In this document: one piece after another, positions 57,897 to 64,000 of the stretch | How the letters are laid out: every line of letters starts with the position of its first letter | How positions within the stretch are numbered: position 1 is the stretch's first letter | NCBI GenBank assembly: GCA_025698865.1 | Contig: JAILWQ010000004.1 | Coordinates: 186,001 to 250,000, forward strand | Source: Erythrobacter sp. | GTDB taxonomy: Bacteria > Pseudomonadota > Alphaproteobacteria > Sphingomonadales > Sphingomonadaceae | DNA length: 64,000 bases | Direction: 5' to 3' | Position numbers and translations under genes: made by a program | The notes under the pieces: model-generated | The model's database searches: none | Seen by the model: only the letters and a program-made list of their open reading frames with translations | Told to the model about the DNA's origin: nothing

Positions 57897-60236
57897 ATGA
57901 GCGATGGGCACAATGCGATCGAGGGTACGGCGACCGACCCCGTTTGCGGAATGAGCGTGAAGATGGACGGCGCCCGCTTCATCGATCGACACAAGGGTGG
58001 CGACCATTACTTCTGCTCCTCGCGCTGCCTCGACAAGTTCCGCGCGGATCCGGAGATGTATCTTTCAAAGGCGCACCTCGATGCTGTCGAGGATGTCCCG
58101 GAAGGTACGATATACACCTGTCCGATGCATCCGGAGATCCGGCAGCCGGGGCCGGGCTCCTGCCCGATATGCGGGATGGCCCTCGAACCCGAAACGGTCA
58201 CCTTGAACGAGGGTCCCGATCCCGAACTGGTCGACATGCGGCGAAGGTTCTGGTGGAGCGCGCTCTTCACCCTGCCGCTCTTCGCTTATGCGATGGGCGA
58301 CATGATCCCGTCGCGACCGTTCGATCAGATCATCGAACCCGCTTCCGCGCAGTGGCTGCAGCTTCTGCTGGCCACTCCGGTGGTGCTTTGGGGCGGCTGG
58401 CCCTTCTTCACCCGCGCGCTGCAATCAGTCCGAACCATGAACCTCAACATGTTCACCCTGATCGGCTTCGGCGTTGCCATCGCTTATCTGTTCAGCCTTG
58501 TGGCAACCCTCGCCCCGGACATCTTTCCCGAGGCTTTCCGCGATCATGCGGGCCGGGTCGGCGTCTATTACGAGGCAGCAGCGGTTATCACGACCCTCGT
58601 GCTGCTCGGGCAGGTGCTCGAACTCAAGGCGCGCGGATCCACATCGAGCGCCTTGCGGGCGCTTCTCGAGCTCGCGCCCCCGACCGCGATGAAGATTTTC
58701 GGTCGCGGGGACGAGCGCGAAGTTCCGCTTGATGAATTGACGTCTGGGGACCTTCTGCGCGTGCGTCCGGGCGACAAGGTCCCCGTCGATGGCACGCTCG
58801 AGGATGGAAGCAGTGCCATCGACGAATCCATGATCAGTGGCGAGCCCATTCCCGTCAAGAAAAGCGCGGGCGATCAGGTAATCGGGGGCACTGTCAACCA
58901 GACCGGCAGCTTCACCATGCGCGCGACGCAGGTCGGCGCGGACACCATGCTCTCGAAGATCGTGCAGATGGTGGCGGAGGCGCAGCGCAGCCGGGCACCG
59001 ATCCAGCGGCTCGCCGACCAGGTCACCGGATGGTTCGTGCCCATCGTCGTCCTTGTCGCTATCGTGAGTTTTGTCGTCTGGGCCATCTGGGGACCGGCAC
59101 CGGCCCTTGCCTACGCGCTCGTCAACGCGGTCGCCGTTCTGATCATCGCCTGTCCCTGCGCGCTCGGACTGGCGACGCCAATGTCGATCATGACCGGCAC
59201 CGGCAAGGGAGCCCAGCACGGCATCCTGATCAAGAACGCCGAAGCGCTCGAAACGCTGGAAAAGATCGATACGCTGGTTGTCGACAAGACCGGCACACTG
59301 ACCCGGGGCAAGCCCGATCTTGTCGACGTAAAACCGCAGTCAGATTTCGACGAGCAGGAATTGCTGAGCCTTGTCGCTGCCGTTGAGAGAGGAAGCGAGC
59401 ATCCGCTCGCCCACGCGATCGTGGAAGGGGCTCAAAACAGGGGCGCTGCCATTCTCGACGCTTCCGATATCGAATCCGTGACCGGCGAAGGTATCCAGGC
59501 AAATGTCGACAAGCGCCTGGTCGCGATCGGGAATGAAAAGATGATGGAGCGTATAGGGGCGCTCGAAGAAGGCTGGCGGTCAACGGCGGACGAAGGCCGA
59601 AGCCTCGGACAGACGGTGATGTTCGTGGCCGTGGACGGGGCACCGGCAGGCCTTATCGCGGTCGCCGATCCGATCAAGGCAACCAGCCGCACCGCTATTG
59701 CCGCGTTGCATGAGCGCGGCATCAAGATCGTGATGCTTACCGGCGACAGCGAAGCCACCGCGCGTGCGGTAGCAAGCCAGGTCGGTATCGACGAAGTCGA
59801 AGCGAACGTCTCGCCCGAGGACAAACATCGCAAGATCGAGCAGTTGAAGAGCGAGGGTCGCCGGGTCGCTATGGCCGGCGACGGCATAAACGACGCACCC
59901 GCGCTTGCCGCTTCGCATGTCGGCATCGCGATGGGAACGGGTACCGATGTCGCGATCGAAAGCGCGGGCGTGACATTGGTGCGCGGCGACCTCGTCGGCG
60001 TTGTTCAGGCGCTCGTCCTGTCTCGGGCCACTATGCGCAACATCAGGCAGAACCTGTTCTTTGCCTTTGCGTATAATGCGCTCGGCATACCGGTCGCAGC
60101 AGGTGTCCTCTATCCATGGACCGGGTTGCTTTTGAACCCGATGATCGCGGCCGCAGCGATGAGCCTGTCTTCGGTATCGGTGATCGGCAACGCCCTGCGC
60201 CTGCGCGGCCTCGCTCTTCCCAAATTCGATACCTGA
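57897..60236 (+). CDS. copper-translocating P-type ATPase (CopA type)
   Basis: 779 aa. In place of HMA domains the N-terminus has a YHS domain ([15 protein letters not shown]...[19 protein letters not shown]) and a heavy-metal-binding segment ([24 protein letters not shown]). The P1B core shows MISGEPIPV, the membrane CPC in [13 protein letters not shown], phosphorylation [20 protein letters not shown] and [11 protein letters not shown]. It pumps Cu(I) from cytoplasm to periplasm. Follows the oxidase gene by 13 bp. Confidence 0.96.
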   Translation: MSDGHNAIEGTATDPVCGMSVKMDGARFIDRHKGGDHYFCSSRCLDKFRADPEMYLSKAHLDAVEDVPEGTIYTCPMHPEIRQPGPGSCPICGMALEPETVTLNEGPDPELVDMRRRFWWSALFTLPLFAYAMGDMIPSRPFDQIIEPASAQWLQLLLATPVVLWGGWPFFTRALQSVRTMNLNMFTLIGFGVAIAYLFSLVATLAPDIFPEAFRDHAGRVGVYYEAAAVITTLVLLGQVLELKARGSTSSALRALLELAPPTAMKIFGRGDEREVPLDELTSGDLLRVRPGDKVPVDGTLEDGSSAIDESMISGEPIPVKKSAGDQVIGGTVNQTGSFTMRATQVGADTMLSKIVQMVAEAQRSRAPIQRLADQVTGWFVPIVVLVAIVSFVVWAIWGPAPALAYALVNAVAVLIIACPCALGLATPMSIMTGTGKGAQHGILIKNAEALETLEKIDTLVVDKTGTLTRGKPDLVDVKPQSDFDEQELLSLVAAVERGSEHPLAHAIVEGAQNRGAAILDASDIESVTGEGIQANVDKRLVAIGNEKMMERIGALEEGWRSTADEGRSLGQTVMFVAVDGAPAGLIAVADPIKATSRTAIAALHERGIKIVMLTGDSEATARAVASQVGIDEVEANVSPEDKHRKIEQLKSEGRRVAMAGDGINDAPALAASHVGIAMGTGTDVAIESAGVTLVRGDLVGVVQALVLSRATMRNIRQNLFFAFAYNALGIPVAAGVLYPWTGLLLNPMIAAAAMSLSSVSVIGNALRLRGLALPKFDT

Positions 60237-60280
60237 GCGATGGGGACGGGACGGAGATCGCAGGAGTGACGAATCAGACG

Positions 60281-60757
60281 ATGCAGGATCAGGACCAAAT
60301 CTCTGAGGAATCGCGCGAATGGCGCGGTGCTCATCCAGCCCTCTGGATCGCGATATTCGGAATTCTCATCGCTTTCGCCTGGGAGATGCTCCAGCTTCCT
60401 TTCTACCAGTCGGGAGGTCTGTCGCCTGCCGAGGCAGCACGTCGCTGCGGCCTGGCCTCGTTCGGCGATGCCGGGATCATGGTGGCCGCTTATCTCGGCG
60501 CCTCTGTCGGCAGTGGTAAAACGCCGTGGCTCGTAGACTGGCCGATCTCGCGTTTTGTCGTGTTCCTGGGAATCGGCCTGGCCATTACTGCCATGGTCGA
60601 AGTGCTGGCTGTCGGTGCCGACTGGGGGTGGTCCTATAGTGCAATCATGCCGCTTGTGCCCGGGACCAAAATCGGCCTGGTACCGATCGTGATGTGGGTC
60701 GCGGTTCCCACGGCCACCTTGTGGCTCGCGCGCCGTCTCGGCACCGGACCCCGCTGA
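60281..60757 (+). CDS. hypothetical integral membrane protein (about 158 aa)
   Basis: MQDQDQISEESREWRGAHPALW..., four hydrophobic segments, ending TATLWLARRLGTGPR. No domain recognised. A GTG at 60266 with GGAG 9 nt upstream is an alternative start. It lies 44 bp after the copper ATPase gene in the same direction and converges on the FTR1 gene. Probably the last gene of the CueR-driven cluster. Confidence 0.65.
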   Translation: MQDQDQISEESREWRGAHPALWIAIFGILIAFAWEMLQLPFYQSGGLSPAEAARRCGLASFGDAGIMVAAYLGASVGSGKTPWLVDWPISRFVVFLGIGLAITAMVEVLAVGADWGWSYSAIMPLVPGTKIGLVPIVMWVAVPTATLWLARRLGTGPR

Positions 60758-60774
60758 TCGCAAACCGGGATCTC

Positions 60775-62727
60775 CTATCCCTCGACAGCTGCCGGCTGCG
60801 GTCCCGATGGTGATCGACTTACCCGAAATCCGGCAATCAGGGCCAGCAGCGTGAGCAATTGCGCGCCGATCGTCTCGACAGTCGGGAAGAAGCCGAGTTC
60901 GGCGAGGCGCGGCAAGCCGGCAATGAAAGTGGCGGAAAGAACTCCGGCCTCCTGGAAAGCGCCCACGCCCTTGCCCGCGAGAATGACCGCAAGGATCGCA
61001 ATCAGGATAGCACTGTAGCGGAAGAACTGGGTGATCGGCAGTTTGCGGCTGTAGCGCAGCATGGCCCATGCAATGAGCGCCAGCAGCGCTACTGCGGACA
61101 AGGCACCTGCCAGTATGATGCCGCTGCTCTGCGGGTTCCACAGGGCAGCGTAGAACAGGATAGTCTCGAACGCTTCCCGGTAGACGACCACGAATGCAAG
61201 ACCAAAGAGAAACCATGCCGATCCGCGCGAAAGCGCCTTGCCCATTTTTTCCTGGATATAGCGCCGCCATTCCTCGGCCTGGGATTTGCCATGCATCCAG
61301 ATCCCGACCGATACGAGAATGACAGCCGCAAGCAGCGCGCCGATCCCTTCGGTCATCTCGCGGCTCGCCCCGCTGATGCTTACGAAGTAGGTTGCTACGA
61401 CCCAGGTGGCGACACCTGCGAAAAGAGCAGCGATCCACCCACCATGGATATAGGGCAATACCTCGGAGCGCTGCGACTTTTTCACAAAGGCGATCATGGC
61501 GATCACAACCAGAATTGCTTCGATCCCCTCGCGCAGGAGAATGGTGAACGCCCCGAGAAAGGTCGAGATTTCGCTGGCCGCCTCAGGAGCCAACGCTTCC
61601 TCGGCTCTTGCCAGCAGACTATCGATGCGAGCCCTTAGTTGCTGTAGTTCGGATGGATTCGCACCGGACCCTATTCCGGCCCGGAATTGCCCGAGCGCCT
61701 GTTCTACCTCCCGCATCAAACCGCCATCGCGCGTTGCCAGGAGGGCCTCCAGGGGTTCAAACCCGTCGAGATAGGCAGACAGGGCAAGCTGCCGCGCTTC
61801 CTCTCGGTTGCCAGCCCGATAAGCTGACAGGCTGCGATCGAGCGTATCGCGAACGAAGGCGAGCGAACCTGCGTCATTTGCCTGTCCCACCGCATCGGGA
61901 TTGGCGCGAAGATAGGCCATGACGGCGAGCGCACGGTCCTCGCCGATCTGCTCGGCCAGACTTTCCGGTGTGAGCGCGGCGAGCGTCTCGAGATCGGGGA
62001 CAAGCTGGCGTATGCCATCATCTTCCCGCCAAATACGCTCGCCCTTGGCCACATCTTCAAAAGCAATGCTGCCGGCATGGAATGCAAGCGCCCAGCGATC
62101 CTCGTCGGACAGCGATGCGAAGCTGGCCATGGACGTTCCTTCCAGCCCTTGCGTGATGACCTGGTAAAGCCCGAACGCACTGCGCTGCCGCGCCCGGTCG
62201 ATATCGGTGAAGTCGATCGGCGGGGGATCAAGTGCCTGCATTGCGGCCGGTGGCGCACTTCCGGCGGCGCCGTGACACGAGGCGCAGTTCTGCGCGAAGA
62301 GAGTGCGGGCGCGGTCAAGGTCGGGCGCTTGCGAAGGGGCAAGCGGAACCGGGTAGGCTGTCAGCAACGAGGCTGCCAGCGCGCGCGCTAAGCGCCCAAC
62401 TCGCTCGGCGGGTTCCTTATTGGCGATCAGAGCTCGCAGCTGGTCCGATCGGCGGATGAGTGCTTGATTGTCTTTAGTATCCGGCAATGCAGCGATCTGC
62501 CGCGCCACGACATCGGAAAACTCCACCATTTCGCGATATTCGAATTCGTCGGCAACACGTCCCTCGGAAACGGCGGAGGCGTAGTCGACCGCGATATAAT
62601 CGAGCAGACGCCAGGTGGTTCGCACGTCGGGTTCTTCCGCGTTCGCGGTGACGGACAGACACAGCGCAAGCGCCAGCAGAATGAGCCGCAGTGCCGGATG
62701 GACGGTGGCGGAGACGATGCGATGCAT
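60775..62727 (-). CDS. cytochrome c-FTR1 iron permease fusion
   Basis: 650 aa. Signal peptide (ALALCLSVTANA|EE), a helical periplasmic region, and a cytochrome c domain with heme motif CASCH at about residue 152 and Met in GTSMASFASLSD. The C-terminal FTR1 permease has seven helices with REGIEA and REAFE, the two Glu-containing iron motifs. Ferrous iron may be oxidised by the attached cytochrome before transport. Leftward; convergent with the copper cluster. Confidence 0.9.
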   Translation of the reverse strand: MHRIVSATVHPALRLILLALALCLSVTANAEEPDVRTTWRLLDYIAVDYASAVSEGRVADEFEYREMVEFSDVVARQIAALPDTKDNQALIRRSDQLRALIANKEPAERVGRLARALAASLLTAYPVPLAPSQAPDLDRARTLFAQNCASCHGAAGSAPPAAMQALDPPPIDFTDIDRARQRSAFGLYQVITQGLEGTSMASFASLSDEDRWALAFHAGSIAFEDVAKGERIWREDDGIRQLVPDLETLAALTPESLAEQIGEDRALAVMAYLRANPDAVGQANDAGSLAFVRDTLDRSLSAYRAGNREEARQLALSAYLDGFEPLEALLATRDGGLMREVEQALGQFRAGIGSGANPSELQQLRARIDSLLARAEEALAPEAASEISTFLGAFTILLREGIEAILVVIAMIAFVKKSQRSEVLPYIHGGWIAALFAGVATWVVATYFVSISGASREMTEGIGALLAAVILVSVGIWMHGKSQAEEWRRYIQEKMGKALSRGSAWFLFGLAFVVVYREAFETILFYAALWNPQSSGIILAGALSAVALLALIAWAMLRYSRKLPITQFFRYSAILIAILAVILAGKGVGAFQEAGVLSATFIAGLPRLAELGFFPTVETIGAQLLTLLALIAGFRVSRSPSGPQPAAVEG

Positions 62728-62823
62728 GAGGGGTCTCTATATCTGTTGCAATTAATCCGCAATAGCAGGGTGTAGACGGAAATGTATTTCCTCCAACCCC
62801 CGATCGCGGGGATATTCTGGAGT

Positions 62824-63441
62824 TTAGGTAGAGCGCAGTTCGCCACGGGCCTGTTTGGAGACTTCGGCACTTCCCCACACCGCCAGTCCTGCCATGATGC
62901 TCGCCACAACCAGATCGGGCCACGCACGGCCGGTGCCGAAAACGCCAATCGCTGCCGCCAGCACGGCGATATTACCGATCGCGTCGTTGCGCGAACAGAT
63001 CCACACCGAGCGCATGTTCGCATCGCCCGAGCGATACCGGAACAGCATCGCGGCGACGGCGAGATTTACCGCCAGAGCAAGAGAACCGATGGCGCCCATC
63101 GTTCCCGGGTCGGGCGACGCCCCGACAAAGAAACCCCAGATGGCCGAGCCGAGCACCCACAGGCCGAAAGCCAGCATGGTCGCCGCCTTTACGAGAGCCG
63201 CACGCGCGCGCCAGACGAGCGCCATCCCCGCTACACCGAGACTGATAGCATAGTTTGCCGCATCACCGAGAAAGTCGAGCGCGTCGGCCTGCAAGGCGCG
63301 CGAATCCGCAGCAATGCCTGCCACGATCTCCACGCCGAACATGATTGCATTAAGGCCCAGTGCGATCCACAGAATGCGCCGCCATGTCGGATCGTTGTTG
63401 TTTGCACCGGCCTCATCGGGGCCGCAGCAGGTCTTTCCCAT
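62824..63441 (-). CDS. cation diffusion facilitator (CDF) family transporter
   Basis: 205 aa. Short Cys-containing N-terminus (MGKTCCGPDEAG) and six membrane helices with ADALDFLGDAANYAIS (TM2 Asp residues) and CSRNDAIGNIAVLAAA (TM5 Asp). The usual cytoplasmic C-terminal domain is nearly absent. Likely exports Zn, Cd, Co or a related ion. Divergent from the adjacent MerR-family gene with one operator between. Confidence 0.82.
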   Translation of the reverse strand: MGKTCCGPDEAGANNNDPTWRRILWIALGLNAIMFGVEIVAGIAADSRALQADALDFLGDAANYAISLGVAGMALVWRARAALVKAATMLAFGLWVLGSAIWGFFVGASPDPGTMGAIGSLALAVNLAVAAMLFRYRSGDANMRSVWICSRNDAIGNIAVLAAAIGVFGTGRAWPDLVVASIMAGLAVWGSAEVSKQARGELRST

Positions 63442-63467
63442 TTACTCGACTCCTTGCGTCGATCCGC

Positions 63468-63498
63468 CCTATGCACCTTGTAGTAACTACAAGGTCAA
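63468..63498 (-). promoter_or_regulatory. MerR-family operator/promoter for the CDF gene
   Basis: Minus strand TTGACC-19 bp-CATAGG. The spacer contains the perfect dyad ACCTTGTAGT-T-ACTACAAGGT (63475-63495). The core TGTAGTTACTACA is identical to the core of the mer operator at 20842. Confidence 0.75.
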
Positions 63499-63516
63499 GC
63501 GGCAGGAGCCTTTGTC

Positions 63517-63915
63517 ATGAGAATTGGTCAACTTGCCCGGATAACCGGCGTCAAATCCGAAACAATCCGCTTCTACGAGCGTGAGGGTATCCTCGCTGCC
63601 CCTCCACGCACGCGGGCCAATTATCGCGATTATGGACCAGCAGAGGAAGCGCGCCTTAACTTCATACGGCGCGCGCGTGATCTCGGCTTCTCCATGGCAC
63701 GCATCAGGGAATTGCTCGATCTCTCCGATGATGCCGACCGGTCCTGCGCGGGCATCGACGCTCTGGCCAGAAGCCATCTCGGCGAGGTCGAGCGCAAGAT
63801 CGCGAGCCTGGAGGCGTTGCGGACGGAACTTGGGCGTATGATCGCTGCCTGCGAGCAAGACACTGTAGGCGATTGCCGCATCATCGATGCACTTGCGGGT
63901 ACCGCCGAGCCTTGA
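63517..63915 (+). CDS. MerR-family divalent-metal regulator (CadR/PbrR/ZntR-like)
   Basis: 132 aa. Winged helix MRIGQLARITGVKSETIRFYEREGILAAPPRTRANYRDY. Metal cysteines C77 (DRSCAGI), C112 and C120 (AACEQDTVGDCRII). The Cys near 77 marks divalent-metal sensors. CAGGAG precedes the ATG. It should control the divergent CDF transporter through the dyad between them. The last 85 bases of the window (63916-64000) show nothing I can assign. Confidence 0.88.
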   Translation: MRIGQLARITGVKSETIRFYEREGILAAPPRTRANYRDYGPAEEARLNFIRRARDLGFSMARIRELLDLSDDADRSCAGIDALARSHLGEVERKIASLEALRTELGRMIAACEQDTVGDCRIIDALAGTAEP

Positions 63916-64000
63916 TGTCCGCGCCTCGTGCGCCAGTTCGGTCAGGCTCGCCAATGCACGGCTTTTGTCGGCCGCCCATAAGAGACTTAACTTCGGGAAA

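Overview
This 64 kb window reads as chromosomal DNA of a high-GC alphaproteobacterium, most likely Sphingomonadales (Erythrobacteraceae-like). That placement is inferred from a CtrA cell-cycle regulator with a TTAA-type upstream site, an HWE-family histidine kinase, and sphingomonad-style gene content; no rRNA or other taxonomic marker is present. I saw no tRNA, rRNA or CRISPR array.

Region 1 (1-17.7 kb) is core genome: the 5' part of fdhD, a three-gene multidrug RND pump (adaptor, permease, NodT-type outer-membrane factor), guaA, an acyl-CoA synthetase, a ZIP-like transporter, sdaA, gyrB, an M50 membrane protease, ctrA, a TauE-type exporter and trmB.

Region 2 (17.8-27.3 kb) is mosaic mobile DNA inserted just after trmB. 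It starts with a truncated P4-type integrase fused in frame to a PAS-HWE histidine kinase, with a convergent response regulator. A mercury cluster follows (merR, MerR-type operator, merT, merP, a GDCCVxC protein and a truncated flavoprotein), then a DUF1524 (GmrSD-like) fragment, a broken paired-GHKL ATPase with a receiver protein (a defence-like pair), and plasmid-type genes (ssb and two small ORFs).

Region 3 (27.4-43.6 kb) is a copper cassette flanked by two directly repeated ~90-bp hairpin elements. At its centre is an ECF sigma cassette in the order of cnrYXH. The CnrX-like sensor keeps all five recalled CnrX metal ligands at identical spacing. Five promoters in the cassette share the motif AGGGR-N15-CGTA. 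They lie in front of the sigma operon itself, copAB-NTF2-PepSY, DUF2231-lipoprotein, methyltransferase-DUF411, and a permease-glutaredoxin/MauE-ion channel-DUF305-lipoprotein operon. I read this as one ECF-controlled metal regulon. It is followed by an NAD(P)-binding protein, an MBL-rhodanese protein, a decayed persulfide dioxygenase and an orphan MerT.

Region 4 (43.7-60.8 kb) holds a peroxiredoxin, an 861-aa SDR-SPW-VKOR-like fusion and a CBS protein, then cueR. Two CueR-type promoters with 19-bp spacers flank cueR. One drives the CBS/SDR-SPW operon leftward. The other drives rightward a Met-rich secreted protein whose signal peptide is out of frame across a U_UUU_UUA tract, followed by cusCBA, cusF, a CueO-like oxidase and a copper P-type ATPase. 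Region 5 (60.8-64 kb) has a cytochrome c-FTR1 iron permease and a divergent CDF transporter/MerR pair.

Together the window encodes mercury uptake, periplasmic copper oxidation and sequestration, trans-envelope Cu efflux, cytoplasmic Cu export and divalent-metal efflux. Control appears split between one ECF system and three MerR-family regulators.
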